A stretch of 50,511 nucleotides of DNA from Firmicutes bacterium UBA995 (GTDB lineage Bacteria > Bacillota > Sulfobacillia > UBA995): assembly GCA_002291985.1 (NCBI GenBank), contig DBBB01000009.1, positions 1-50,511 on the forward strand, given 5' to 3'. The translations under genes and the position numbers were made by a program. The notes beneath the pieces were generated by a model. The model was given only the letters and a program-made list of their open reading frames with translations. It did not search any database and was not told the origin of the DNA. Shown here in pieces: positions 41,932-50,343 of this stretch (position 1 is its first letter; each line of letters starts with the position of its first letter).

Positions 41932-43291
41932 CCCCCGGGTGATCGGTGAATGGCTGGAGGCAGGCCGTCGAGCCCCCTCGGGTCGCACCCGCGACATCCT
42001 CGAGAAGGCCGAGACTGCAGCCGGGCTGACACCCGATGAAGCAGCCTGCCTTTTGTGGGTGGACGACGAGGAACTGGAGCAGGAACTACTCGGCGCAGCC
42101 GGCAAGGTCAAGGACTGCATCTATGGGAAGCGCGTGGTCCTGTTCGCTCCGCTTTACATCTCCAATTACTGCGTCAATGATTGTGCCTACTGCGGATATC
42201 GGGCCGGAAACCACGGCCTGGTCCGGCGAAGGCTGTCGCTTTCGGAGATCGCCCAGGAAGTCATCGCCCTCGAGAGCATGGGCCACAAGCGCCTGGTGAT
42301 CGAAACGGGCGACGACCCCGATCACTGTCCCCTCGATTACGTCCTGGAAGCCATAGCCACCATCTACGCCACCACCCACGAGCGGGGCAACATCCGCAGG
42401 GTGAACGCGAACCTCCCTGCCGCCACGGTGGATGACTACCGGCGGCTCAAAACCGCAGGGATTGGCACTTACGTGCTATTCCAAGAGACATACCACGAAC
42501 CCACTTACAGGCGGCTGCACCACGGCCCCAAAGCCGATTACCCCTGGCATCTCCAAGCCATGGACCGGGCCTTGACCGCCGGGCTCGACGACGTCGGCAT
42601 CGGCGTGTTGTTCGGTTTACACGACCATCGCTTCGAGGTCCTGGCGATGCTGGCCCACGCCGATCACCTCGAGGGCCGTTTCGGTGTGGGGCCGCACACT
42701 ATCTCCGTGCCTCGCCTGCGACCGGCACCTGGCATGAACGAGGGACTCCTGGCGTCGCCCGTGTCTGATCGAAACTTCAAGCGACTGGTAGCCGTCCTGA
42801 GACTTGCCGTGCCTTATACCGGCCTGATCTTGTCGACCCGGGAGAAACCGGCCCTTCGCGATGAACTGCTCGCCGCGGGAGTCTCTCAGATCAGCGCCGG
42901 TTCTTGCACGGGCGTGGGCGGCTACCGTCGGGGCGAGCCCGCCGCCCCTCAGTTCACCGTCGAGGATCACCGCAGCCCCGACGAAGTCATCCGTGGTCTG
43001 CTGGAGTCCGGGTACCTGCCCAGTTACTGCACGGCGTGCTATCGACAGGGCCGTACCGGCGACCGTTTCATGGAACTGGCCAAGACCGGCCGCATCAAGG
43101 ATGTATGCCAGCCAAACGCCATCCTCACGCTCAAGGAGTACTTGCTCGACTATGCTTCGGAGCAAACCCGGGATATCGGAGAACGCGCTCTGGCTGCCCA
43201 TCTGACGGAGATAGTCTCACCCGCAACCAGGGATGAGACGGTGGCCCGGGTGGACCGGATCGCGTCGGGCGAAAGGGATCTCTATTTCTGA
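41909..43291 (+). CDS. hydG: [FeFe]-hydrogenase maturation tyrosine lyase HydG
   Basis: 460 residues from the ATG; a GTG three bases earlier is possible. Radical SAM cluster C88-x3-C92-x2-C95 (NYCVNDCAYCGYR). The C-terminal motif C-x2-C-x22-C (CTACYRQ to KDVC) is the site of the auxiliary cluster that carries the dangler iron. HydG splits tyrosine to give CO and cyanide and delivers an Fe(CO)2CN unit. Both motifs are complete, so it is HydG rather than its relative ThiH. AGGAGAGGTGA at 41892-41902 is the binding site. The gene is intact and follows hydE. Confidence 0.97.
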   Translation: MQANAVVDPRVIGEWLEAGRRAPSGRTRDILEKAETAAGLTPDEAACLLWVDDEELEQELLGAAGKVKDCIYGKRVVLFAPLYISNYCVNDCAYCGYRAGNHGLVRRRLSLSEIAQEVIALESMGHKRLVIETGDDPDHCPLDYVLEAIATIYATTHERGNIRRVNANLPAATVDDYRRLKTAGIGTYVLFQETYHEPTYRRLHHGPKADYPWHLQAMDRALTAGLDDVGIGVLFGLHDHRFEVLAMLAHADHLEGRFGVGPHTISVPRLRPAPGMNEGLLASPVSDRNFKRLVAVLRLAVPYTGLILSTREKPALRDELLAAGVSQISAGSCTGVGGYRRGEPAAPQFTVEDHRSPDEVIRGLLESGYLPSYCTACYRQGRTGDRFMELAKTGRIKDVCQPNAILTLKEYLLDYASEQTRDIGERALAAHLTEIVSPATRDETVARVDRIASGERDLYF

Positions 43292-43310
43292 TCGCGTGAG
43301 GTGAGGTCGA

Positions 43311-44570
43311 ATGCGAGGAATTCCCCGGTCGGACCGCCTGCACATCGCGCTGGTCGGCCGGCGCAACGTGGGCAAGTCAAGCCTGCTGAATGCCATGACC
43401 GGACAGACGGCGGCCATCGTGTCGCCCGTAGCGGGCACCACCACCGACCCGGTGTACAAGGCCATGGAACTGCCGCCGCTGGGGCCGGTGGCCATCGTGG
43501 ACACGGCGGGCCTGGACGACCACGGGGAGTTGGGAGGGCAACGTGCCTCCCGCAGTTGGCGAGCCCTGCGAGACGCCCACGTGGTCATCCTGGTGGTGGA
43601 CGGCACGGCTGGTGCAGGCCCGTGGGAAGCCGAGTTGTGCCGGCAACTCGGCGCCGAGGGAAAAGCTTTGCTGGTGGCCTGGAACAAGGCCGACCTGCTG
43701 GGGGAGGGCGCCCCCCTGCCGGATCTCCCGGGAACGCCCCCGATCGTGAAAGTCTCCGCCACCTCCAGACAGGGCATTGCCGAGCTGCTGCAAGGCGTGG
43801 TCCGGACGGCGCCCGGCGACTGGCAGGGACCGCCCATCGTGGCCGATCTGCTCAATCCCGACGATACGGTGTTGCTGGTTATGCCGCAGGACATGCAGGC
43901 GCCTCGCGGCCGTCTGATCCTGCCCCAGGTACAGACGATACGGGAAATCATCGACGCGGGCGCCATCGCCTGCATGGTCAAGGAGGAACTACTCGACGGC
44001 GCTCTGGCTGCTCTAAAATGGCAACCCGGGTTGGTAATTACCGATTCGCAGGTGTTTCCGGCGGTTGCGAAGGTAGTGCCGGCTGCGGTACCCCTCACCT
44101 CCTTCTCGGTGCTGTTCGCGCGTCATCGGGGGGATATCGCTCAGCTTGTAGAAGGAGCGGCTGCCATCGACCAACTGTGCCCCGACGATCAGGTCCTGGT
44201 GGCGGAGGCGTGTACCCATCACCCTATCGGCGATGACATCGGGCGAGTGAAGATACCCCAGCTTCTCGCCGGCTACCTCGGATGGACTCCCCGTCTGGCC
44301 TGGTGCGCCGGGAGCGATTTTCCCGAAGATCTCTCCGGTCTACGCCTGGTCATTCACTGCGGGAGCTGCATGCTCACCCGGGAGCAGACCCTCCGCCGGC
44401 TAAAGCGGCTGCGCTCGGCGGGGATCCCCGCCGTCAATTACGGGATTCTCATCGCGAAACTCACGGGAATCCTGGACCGCGCCCTGGCACCCATCCCCGA
44501 AGCGGTGGAGGCGGCCAAGGGGATTGGCCTCAGGGATTCAGCACTACCTTGCCGCATGCCCCCCCCTTGA
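43311..44570 (+). CDS. hydF: [FeFe]-hydrogenase maturation GTPase HydF
   Basis: 419 residues. GTPase domain: P-loop GRRNVGKSS near 16-24, DTAGLDD (G3) and NKAD (G4). A dimerisation domain follows, then the cluster domain with EACTHHP and HCGSCMLT, giving the three cysteines and the histidines of the [4Fe-4S] site. HydF is the scaffold on which the two-iron precursor is finished before transfer to the hydrogenase. The last 14 codons overlap the convergent tdh gene by 41 bp. No hydA is in the window. Confidence 0.97.
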   Translation: MRGIPRSDRLHIALVGRRNVGKSSLLNAMTGQTAAIVSPVAGTTTDPVYKAMELPPLGPVAIVDTAGLDDHGELGGQRASRSWRALRDAHVVILVVDGTAGAGPWEAELCRQLGAEGKALLVAWNKADLLGEGAPLPDLPGTPPIVKVSATSRQGIAELLQGVVRTAPGDWQGPPIVADLLNPDDTVLLVMPQDMQAPRGRLILPQVQTIREIIDAGAIACMVKEELLDGALAALKWQPGLVITDSQVFPAVAKVVPAAVPLTSFSVLFARHRGDIAQLVEGAAAIDQLCPDDQVLVAEACTHHPIGDDIGRVKIPQLLAGYLGWTPRLAWCAGSDFPEDLSGLRLVIHCGSCMLTREQTLRRLKRLRSAGIPAVNYGILIAKLTGILDRALAPIPEAVEAAKGIGLRDSALPCRMPPP

Positions 44571-45558
44571 CCACGGCGAAGGCCTCTCGGAAGTCCTCCA
44601 GGGGGAAACGGTGGGTGATGGCTGTTGCCGGATCTACCAGGCCGCTGTTTACCAGGTTGCTCGTCTGGACCCAGGTGGCATACATCTGCCGCCCCGCTAT
44701 TCCCTGGACCGTCAACCCCCGGAGCACGATATCGTTGGACAGGTCGAGTTCGACGGGTCGGGGAGGTAGCCCCAGCAAAGAGACGCGCCCTCCGTTCCGA
44801 GCTATGCGGAACCCATCCCCGATGGCCGTCGCATTGCCTGACATCTCCAGCACCACGTCGGCCCCGACACCTTGCGTGAACTCCCGGATGCGGCTCACCA
44901 CATCGGTGTCCCTCGGGTCCATAACCCGGGTGGCGCCCATCCTTGCGGCTAACTCCCGCCGGTAGCCGGACGGCTCCACGGCATAGATGGCGGTGGCTCC
45001 CGCGGCCCGGGACACGGCCACGCTCCACAAACCGATCGGCCCGCAACCCAGCACGGCCACACGGCAACCGGCTACCGCGCCGGCCAGTACGGAGTGCACG
45101 GCATTGCCGAGGGGCTCCTGGATGGCTGCGACCTCCGCGGAGAGCGAGGGGGGATTGACCCAGACGTTCGCCTCGGGAACGGCGACCAGCTCGGCGAAAG
45201 CGCCATCGCGGTCGATGCCGAGTATTGACACGCGGTCGCATACGTGGGCCTCACCCATCTGGCACTGATAGCATGTTCCACAGACGATGTGCGTCTCCAC
45301 GGAAACCAGGTCGCCACGGCGGACGCAAGTCACCTCCGGGCCAACGTCCTCGACCACGCCTCCCAGTTCGTGACCGAAAATGATCGGGGGTTTGATCCGG
45401 CCGGCTGACCAGGGATCCCATTCGTAGATGTGGACATCAGTGCCGCAGATTGAAGTGGCTTTGACGCGTATCAGGACGTCCCGTGGACCCACCGCTGGCT
45501 CAGGCGCGTCAATCAGTTCGGCGCCAGGGCCCCGCTGGAGCTTCGCGACCGCCTTCAC
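44530..45558 (-). CDS. tdh: L-threonine 3-dehydrogenase (zinc-dependent MDR family)
   Basis: 342 residues, the Tdh length. Catalytic zinc site ICGTDVHIYEWDPW and GHELGG; structural zinc site CGTCYQCQMGEAHVC; NAD-binding GCGPIG. The HIYEWD element is typical of Tdh among alcohol dehydrogenases. It converts threonine to 2-amino-3-ketobutyrate; the usual partner kbl is not in the window. GTG start at 45558 preceded on the minus strand by GGAGGTGATC. It runs towards hydF with a 41-bp overlap of coding ends. Confidence 0.92.
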   Translation of the reverse strand: MKAVAKLQRGPGAELIDAPEPAVGPRDVLIRVKATSICGTDVHIYEWDPWSAGRIKPPIIFGHELGGVVEDVGPEVTCVRRGDLVSVETHIVCGTCYQCQMGEAHVCDRVSILGIDRDGAFAELVAVPEANVWVNPPSLSAEVAAIQEPLGNAVHSVLAGAVAGCRVAVLGCGPIGLWSVAVSRAAGATAIYAVEPSGYRRELAARMGATRVMDPRDTDVVSRIREFTQGVGADVVLEMSGNATAIGDGFRIARNGGRVSLLGLPPRPVELDLSNDIVLRGLTVQGIAGRQMYATWVQTSNLVNSGLVDPATAITHRFPLEDFREAFAVVKGGACGKVVLNP

Positions 45559-45688
45559 TTGGGCCGATCACCTCCGCCGGGTTACTTTGGACGATGCACC
45601 GTGAAAAACCCGGCCTGCCATCAGGTTTCCCCGTGCCAGGGCAACCTCCTGCCGACTCCCGTTTCATTTGGCGGGGCGGGCCTTGCTT

Positions 45689-45717
45689 GCCCTCCGGCGA
45701 TTGCATCGCCGGAGGGC
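45689..45717. repeat. Perfect 12-bp inverted repeat, overlapping a putative -35 box
   Basis: GCCCTCCGGCGA, spacer TTGCA, TCGCCGGAGGGC. No T tract follows on either strand, so it is not a normal intrinsic terminator. It overlaps the -35 box TTGCAT at 45701-45706, which is what an operator would do; an RNA structure is the other possibility. Confidence 0.6.
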
Positions 45718-45730
45718 TCCATGGTATGCT
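45701..45730 (+). promoter_or_regulatory. Possible promoter for the bifunctional nuclease gene
   Basis: TTGCAT, 18-nt spacer, TATGCT, 25 nt before the GTG start at 45755. The -35 box falls in the loop and the right arm of the inverted repeat. Confidence 0.45.
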
Positions 45731-45754
45731 TTGAAAGCACCAGGAGGGGCACCG

Positions 45755-46192
45755 GTGATAAGGCTAAAGATCGATCGCATCGGCCTGGACCCGCAACAAT
45801 CCTCGGCCCTCATCATCCTGAAGGACGAGGCCGGCAGGCGCTTGCTCCCCGTCAGCATAGGTGGTTTCGAGGCCCAGTCCATAGCCATGATCCTGCAGGG
45901 GATTCACTCGGCGCGACCCTTGACCCACGATCTGCTGAAAGCTGTCCTCGACTCGCTGGATGTTACCGTGTCCAAAGTACTCATCGACGACATCCGCGAG
46001 CAGGTCTTCTATGCACAGCTCACCCTGAACGTTGATGGACGGACGGTCGAAATAGACTCCCGCCCGTCCGACGCCGTCGCCCTGGCAGTGCGGTGCAAGT
46101 GCCCCATCTTCGCTTTGGAGCATGTCCTCGCGGCGGCGGGAGTGGCGGAGATGGATGCAGGCGACCCCGAAGAAGACCCGGAGACCGCCTGA
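45755..46192 (+). CDS. Bifunctional nuclease family protein (DUF151)
   Basis: 145 residues. It begins IRLKIDRIGLDPQ and contains the family features LPVSIGGFEAQSIAM, RPLTHDLL, FYAQLTLN and IDSRPSDAVALAVR. Plant homologues have nuclease activity and Thermotoga TM0160 gave the structure; the bacterial role is unclear. GTG start with AGGAGGGG at 45742-45749. The longer frame upstream would run through the promoter and the inverted repeat and is not supported. Confidence 0.9.
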   Translation: MIRLKIDRIGLDPQQSSALIILKDEAGRRLLPVSIGGFEAQSIAMILQGIHSARPLTHDLLKAVLDSLDVTVSKVLIDDIREQVFYAQLTLNVDGRTVEIDSRPSDAVALAVRCKCPIFALEHVLAAAGVAEMDAGDPEEDPETA

Positions 46193-46198
46193 GCCCCC

Positions 46199-46435
46199 AT
46201 GCGTTCACCGGGCGCCGCACAGAGCAGTCACCTCGTCATCGGCGGGCTCGCCCTTGAGCATCTTCACGGCCTGGTGGACCTGTTTGGCGCCCGCAAAGGG
46301 ACACTCGCCATGCGACGACATGCGGCCGCGTACCTTCGAGGGATCCCCGGGGCCCCGTCGCTCAGAGCCGGCGTGTTTCGCGCGACCGCGCCATCCGAGA
46401 TCGAGCACTTGTTGCGAGTTAGCCTCGGGGGGTGA
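46199..46435 (+). pseudogene. C-terminal remnant of tRNA-dihydrouridine synthase (dusB)
   Basis: 78 codons. The second half resembles the C-terminal helical domain of DusB: AMRRHAAAYLRGIPGAPSLR and then ATAPSEIEHLL, the usual form being MRKHxxWYxKGxPGAxxLR. The entire TIM barrel with FMN and catalytic cysteine is absent. The ATG at 46199 lies seven bases after the nuclease stop, with no clear ribosome binding site. dusB stands before greA-lysS in many Bacillota, so position agrees. It is best read as the end left by a deletion or replacement. Confidence 0.75.
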
Positions 46436-46439
46436 AGGG

Positions 46440-46961
46440 ATGGACTTCGTGCGCATCGGCGACAAGCTCATCCATCGCGACCGGGTGGTTCGCGCCATAG
46501 ATGAAATGCTCTCCTTGAGGGCCCAAGGCTTGTCCCAGTCGGAAGTCGCAAGCCGCCTGGGGACCGACCGCAGTTTCGTCTCCCGCCTGGAGAGCATAGG
46601 CGAAGTCCGCAAGGGGACTTCCATCGCCATCGTGGGGTTCCCCATTGCCAATAAGGAAGAAACACTACGAGTGGCGCAGGAAGAAGCGGTCGACTATACT
46701 TTCCTGATGACCGACCGCGAGCGGTGGGAGTTCCTCGAGCGGCCGGGCACGGAGGTGTTCAACGAGGTCATGATCCTGGCCGCCGAAGTTCGCAAACACC
46801 CCACGGTGATCATCCTCGGCGCCAACCGTCCCGCCCAGTTCCTCCAGGCAATGCTCGACCGGGAGGTGGCCGTATTTCGCCTCGATCAGGTGCCCGGCTC
46901 GCAGGGGCGATTCGACCCGGAGGAGATCCGCCTGGTGATTCGCACGCTGAGGTCGTCCTGA
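46440..46961 (+). CDS. Helix-turn-helix transcriptional regulator, Clostridia-type
   Basis: 173 residues. The N-terminal part holds an HTH (LRAQGLSQSEVASRLGTDRS, about 30-50) with FVSRLESIGEVRKG after it. The rest (about 60-170) looks like an alpha/beta domain with IAIVGFPIANKEE, VIILGANRPAQFL and a final helix; no enzyme motif is seen. The ATG at 46440 has GGGGGGTGAAGGG. I recall similar proteins before greA in other Clostridia, but know no function. A pair of 14-nt direct repeats lies 20 nt after its stop. Confidence 0.82.
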   Translation: MDFVRIGDKLIHRDRVVRAIDEMLSLRAQGLSQSEVASRLGTDRSFVSRLESIGEVRKGTSIAIVGFPIANKEETLRVAQEEAVDYTFLMTDRERWEFLERPGTEVFNEVMILAAEVRKHPTVIILGANRPAQFLQAMLDREVAVFRLDQVPGSQGRFDPEEIRLVIRTLRSS

Positions 46962-46980
46962 GTTGCGACGGGAAATCCTG

Positions 46981-47012
46981 CGGAGATGTCCGTTCACACG
47001 GAGATGTCCGTT
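46981..47012 (+). repeat. 14-nt direct repeat pair before the greA promoter
   Basis: CGGAGATGTCCGTT occurs at 46981-46994 and again at 46999-47012, an 18-nt period, ending four bases before the -35 box. Each copy has a short dyad GGA-N4-TCC. This layout suits an activator or repressor binding two adjacent sites. Confidence 0.7.
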
Positions 47013-47015
47013 TTC

Positions 47016-47045
47016 TTGACAGGTGGGAATTGACCGACTTATACT
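47016..47045 (+). promoter_or_regulatory. Sigma-A promoter for greA-lysS
   Basis: TTGACA, 18-nt spacer, TATACT. Leader of about 165 nt to the greA start; it contains a CCGCGG-centred dyad near 47060 (GATGGCCGCCGCGGCCATC, a near-perfect 19-nt palindrome at about 47054-47072). Confidence 0.75.
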
Positions 47046-47214
47046 CTAGGCGTGGATGGCCGCCGCGGCCATCCCGGTTGACTATTGGGACATCATGCCG
47101 AGGCTTGTCCCGGGCATATAGTCGGGTTCGTCTGGACATAGATCAAGGAGCAATTCGCGAGGCATCATAGCCGGGTTCATTGCCCGGAGAGTGAAGAGGG
47201 AGGCAGAGCATCCT

Positions 47215-47727
47215 GTGGAGACCAAAGAGGTCATCCTCACGGCTGAAGGCCTCAGGAAGCTAGAAGAGGAACTGGACCATCTGAAATCCGTCCGTCGCCG
47301 TGAGATTGCGGAGCGAATCAAAGAAGCCCGGGAATTCGGCGACATCACCGAGAACGCGGAGTACGAAAACGTCAAGAATGAGCAAGCCTTCATCGAGGGG
47401 CGTATCTTGACCCTGGAACGCCTGGTCCGCAACGCGGTGGTGCTCGACGAGATGCAGGTAAGCTGCGAAACCGTGACGGTCGGGTGTCGGGTGCGTCTGC
47501 AGGACCTCGATGGCGGTGAGACTCTCGAATACGCGATAGTGGGGTCGGCCGAAGCGGATCCTCGGGCGAACCGCATCTCCAACGAATCGCCCGTTGCTCG
47601 GGCCCTCCTGGGAAAGCGGGAAGGGGCGGAGGTCGAAGTCCGGGTGCCGCTCGGGCTGGTCCGTTATCGCATCCTGAAGGTCTTGCCCCTCGGCAAGACG
47701 GCGGACGGTCCGCCTGCGCATGACTGA
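47215..47727 (+). CDS. greA: Transcription elongation factor GreA
   Basis: 170 residues. The N-terminal coiled coil carries KEVILTAEGLRKLEEELDHL, EIAERIKEAREFGDITENAEY with the acidic tip residues, and KNEQAFIEGRI; the C-terminal FKBP-like domain has ISNESPVARALLGKREGAEV. It rescues backtracked RNA polymerase by stimulating transcript cleavage. The GTG at 47215 is preceded by AGAGGGAGG; a GTG at 47191 lacks a well-placed site. It overlaps lysS by eight bases. Confidence 0.95.
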   Translation: METKEVILTAEGLRKLEEELDHLKSVRRREIAERIKEAREFGDITENAEYENVKNEQAFIEGRILTLERLVRNAVVLDEMQVSCETVTVGCRVRLQDLDGGETLEYAIVGSAEADPRANRISNESPVARALLGKREGAEVEVRVPLGLVRYRILKVLPLGKTADGPPAHD

Positions 47728-49231
47728 CCGCCCGGGACACCCGCCATCCTCGAACGGCATGGCGCCCGCGTCCGAACCGGGGTTCGACTTCCTTCAGGCC
47801 CGCCGTGACAAGCTCACCAGGCTGGTGGCCGCAGGCATGGACCCGTGGGGCAGGGCCTATCGGCGCACTCATGCCTTGGGGCAAGTGACCGCGGACTACG
47901 CCGGACTGGAAGGCTGCCGAGTCGCCGTGGCAGGCCGCATCGCCGCGCGGCGCAGTCACGGCAAGACGGCGTTCTGTGACCTCGAGGATGCCTCCGGTCA
48001 GTTGCAGGTCTACTTCCGACGCGATCGCCTGGATACGGGTAAGTACGCCGATCTCGAACTCCTTGACCTGGGCGACCATCTCGGCGTGGTCGGCCGAGTC
48101 TTCAAGACCCGCTCGGGCGAGATCACCGTCGAGGCGGAGGACTGGACGTTTCTCGGGAAAGCGCTCCGGCCACCCCCTGAGAAGTACCATGGGCTCGCGA
48201 ACGTGGAGAGCCGGTATCGGCAGCGATATCTCGACCTCATGGCTAACAAGCGAGCCCGGGACATCCTGCGGGTGAGGAGTCTCACCGTCCGCGCATTGCG
48301 GGATATCCTGGACGCCCGGGGCTATCTGGAGATGGATACGCCCACGATGAGCACGATCGTGGGCGGGGCCAACGCTCGCCCCTTCATCACCCACCACAAT
48401 GCGCTCAATGTCAGCCTCTACCTGCGCATAGCAACCGAGCTATACTTGAAACGGCTGGTGGTCGGCGGGTTTGACCGGGTGTACGAGATGGGCAGGGTGT
48501 TCCGCAACGAGGGGGTGTCTTCGCGGCACAATCCGGAGTACACGCTCCTCGAGTTCTACGAGGCTTACTCGGACTACGAAGACTTGATGACCTTCACCGA
48601 GCAACTCATCCCCGAGGTGGCGCGGCGCGCGATCGGATCGACCACCCTGACCTACCAGGGGAATGAGATCCGCCTTGACCCCCCGTGGCCGCGAATCCGC
48701 CTGCGCGAGGCGTTCTCCCGTTACACCGGATTCGATTTCATGGGCATGGCTGACCCCAAAGAGATGCACGATGCTGCCGCCTCCCTTGGCCTGGAGTTGC
48801 CGCTCAATGCTTCCCGAGCCCGGGCGCTCGATGCCCTGCTCGACCACTTCGTGCAACCAGAGCTGGTGCAACCGACGTTCCTGATCGACTACCCGGTGGA
48901 GTTGTCTCCGCTGGCCAAACGCCATCGGGATGACCCCACCCTTACCTGTCGCTTCGAGGCCTTCATCGGCGGCATCGAGGTGGCCAATGCCTTCTCCGAG
49001 CTGAATGACCCTGCAGATCAGCGAGAGCGGTTCCTGGCGCAAGCGGCTCAGCGCGATCGTGGCGATGAGGAAGCTCACATGATGGATGACGATTATATCG
49101 TCGCCCTCGAGTACGGATTGCCGCCGACCGCCGGCGAAGGAATCGGCGTTGACCGGCTCGTGATGTTGTTGACGGACTCCCCGTCCATCCGCGAGGTCAT
49201 TCCCTTTCCCCTGTTACGGCCACGCGGCTGA
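47720..49231 (+). CDS. lysS: Lysine--tRNA ligase, class II
   Basis: 503 residues. N-terminal OB-fold anticodon-binding domain (VAVAGRIAARRSHGKTAFCDL, partly quoted), then the class II core: motif 1 near RALRDILDARGYLEMDTP, motif 2 FRNEGVSSRHNPEYTLLEFY, motif 3 GEGIGVDRLVMLL. Complete. The ATG overlaps the end of greA, as in many Bacillota where the two are co-transcribed. A 198-nt gap with a promoter follows. Confidence 0.97.
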   Translation: MTDRPGHPPSSNGMAPASEPGFDFLQARRDKLTRLVAAGMDPWGRAYRRTHALGQVTADYAGLEGCRVAVAGRIAARRSHGKTAFCDLEDASGQLQVYFRRDRLDTGKYADLELLDLGDHLGVVGRVFKTRSGEITVEAEDWTFLGKALRPPPEKYHGLANVESRYRQRYLDLMANKRARDILRVRSLTVRALRDILDARGYLEMDTPTMSTIVGGANARPFITHHNALNVSLYLRIATELYLKRLVVGGFDRVYEMGRVFRNEGVSSRHNPEYTLLEFYEAYSDYEDLMTFTEQLIPEVARRAIGSTTLTYQGNEIRLDPPWPRIRLREAFSRYTGFDFMGMADPKEMHDAAASLGLELPLNASRARALDALLDHFVQPELVQPTFLIDYPVELSPLAKRHRDDPTLTCRFEAFIGGIEVANAFSELNDPADQRERFLAQAAQRDRGDEEAHMMDDDYIVALEYGLPPTAGEGIGVDRLVMLLTDSPSIREVIPFPLLRPRG

Positions 49232-49312
49232 TCTCCCTGCTCCGGCAAGGCCCTGACCGACCCGGCCAGACGGCTCCCTGCCGTTAAGTGAATTATTCTT
49301 CCGCATCCGGGG

Positions 49313-49342
49313 TTGTCTTCATCCAGCTTGTTCAGTTATACT
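49313..49342 (+). promoter_or_regulatory. Sigma-A-type promoter before the ECF/DRTGG/HATPase genes
   Basis: TTGTCT, 18-nt spacer, TATACT, about 88 nt before the first gene of the last operon. No terminator of lysS is evident in 49232-49312. Confidence 0.55.
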
Positions 49343-49429
49343 TGCTTTGTGGGGCGGAGCCGTAGTTAGTATCACATTATTGCGATCATTCTGCCCACGG
49401 TGCGCCTGGGCGGGAGGATGGAGGGCCAG

Positions 49430-49951
49430 ATGAAACCCGATACGCGGACCCTGACCCGCGCGGCCATCTTGTTAGGCGTCACCATCGCCATCCAGTTGCT
49501 CCGGATGCCGCAGCCCGTCACCGGACCGCTGATCAATGCCATGCTCGTTCTGAGCACGCTGACCGTCGGGATGGCGGCAGGCGTGTTCATCGGGCTGCTC
49601 ACACCGTTGGTTGCCTTCACCGTGGGCATCCTTCCGCCGGTCCTCGGCCCGGCAATACCCTTCATCATGGCGGGAAATGCCGCTTTGGTCCTGGTGATGG
49701 GGGCTGCCATCCGTATGGGGAACCAGCTCAGATTCCCGCAAGGCTGGCGCCTGGCGCAGGCCGGAGGGGTCATTGTCGGGGGATTTGCCAAATACCTGGT
49801 GATTTCCTCGGCGGTGCGCTTCTTGATCCAGGTGCCGCCCCCGGTGGCGGCCGTCTTGCAGTTGCCCCAGCTCTTTACCGCCTGGACCGGTGGAGGCCTG
49901 GCCGTCGCCATCATCTGGGCCGCTCGCTTCCTCAGGGAGTCGTCCAAGTGA
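49430..49951 (+). CDS. ECF-transporter S-component-like membrane protein
   Basis: 173 residues with five to six hydrophobic segments. The start RTLTRAAILLGVTIAIQLLRMPQ has the N-terminal helix style of ECF substrate-binding (S) components, and the segment AMLVLSTLTVGMAAGVFIGLLTPL fits (partly quoted). The ATG at 49430 follows GGAGGG; ATG at 49418 and GTG at 49400 are alternatives. Its substrate is unknown and no A or T components are present. It overlaps the DRTGG gene by four bases, tying it to that operon. Confidence 0.75.
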   Translation: MKPDTRTLTRAAILLGVTIAIQLLRMPQPVTGPLINAMLVLSTLTVGMAAGVFIGLLTPLVAFTVGILPPVLGPAIPFIMAGNAALVLVMGAAIRMGNQLRFPQGWRLAQAGGVIVGGFAKYLVISSAVRFLIQVPPPVAAVLQLPQLFTAWTGGGLAVAIIWAARFLRESSK

Positions 49952-50316
49952 AGCTGGCGGACGTTGCCCGATGCCTCGGCGCCACCGTCCTCACCGGCCA
50001 TGACGGCCTGGACCGGGAAGCGCGAGGGGCTTTTGCCGCCGACTTGCTCAGCGATGTGCTGAATCGGGGGGCGCCTCATGTCCTTCTCCTGACCGGCCTC
50101 ACCAACCCCCAGGTGATCCGGACCGCCGAAATCATGGATCTGGCGGGGGTCGTCTTCGTCCGAAACAAGCACGTCAGCCCGGCGCTCGTTGCCATGGGCG
50201 CCGAGAAGGGCCTGGTGATGATGGCCACGCATCGCTCGCTCTATGAGACGTGTGGACTCCTGTATGTCGCCGGAATGGCCGCGGTGTCGCCGGACGCCGA
50301 TGCCGGGATCTCTTAG
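49948..50316 (+). CDS. DRTGG-domain protein
   Basis: 122 residues. It starts LADVARCLGATVLTG and shows AFAADLLSDVLNRG, LLLTGLTNPQVIRTAEIMDL and VVFVRNKHVSP, typical of the stand-alone DRTGG proteins that accompany [FeFe]-hydrogenase and anti-sigma-like genes in Clostridia and Thermotogae. The function is unknown; the fold may bind nucleotides. GTG start overlapping the previous gene. Confidence 0.82.
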   Translation: MKLADVARCLGATVLTGHDGLDREARGAFAADLLSDVLNRGAPHVLLLTGLTNPQVIRTAEIMDLAGVVFVRNKHVSPALVAMGAEKGLVMMATHRSLYETCGLLYVAGMAAVSPDADAGIS

Positions 50317-50343
50317 GCGGTGCCTGCTCGAGAAGCGCGGCTC

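Noticed and set aside
43301..44236. 311-codon Gly/Arg-rich ORF on the plus strand
   Set aside because: Shadow of hydF in another frame.
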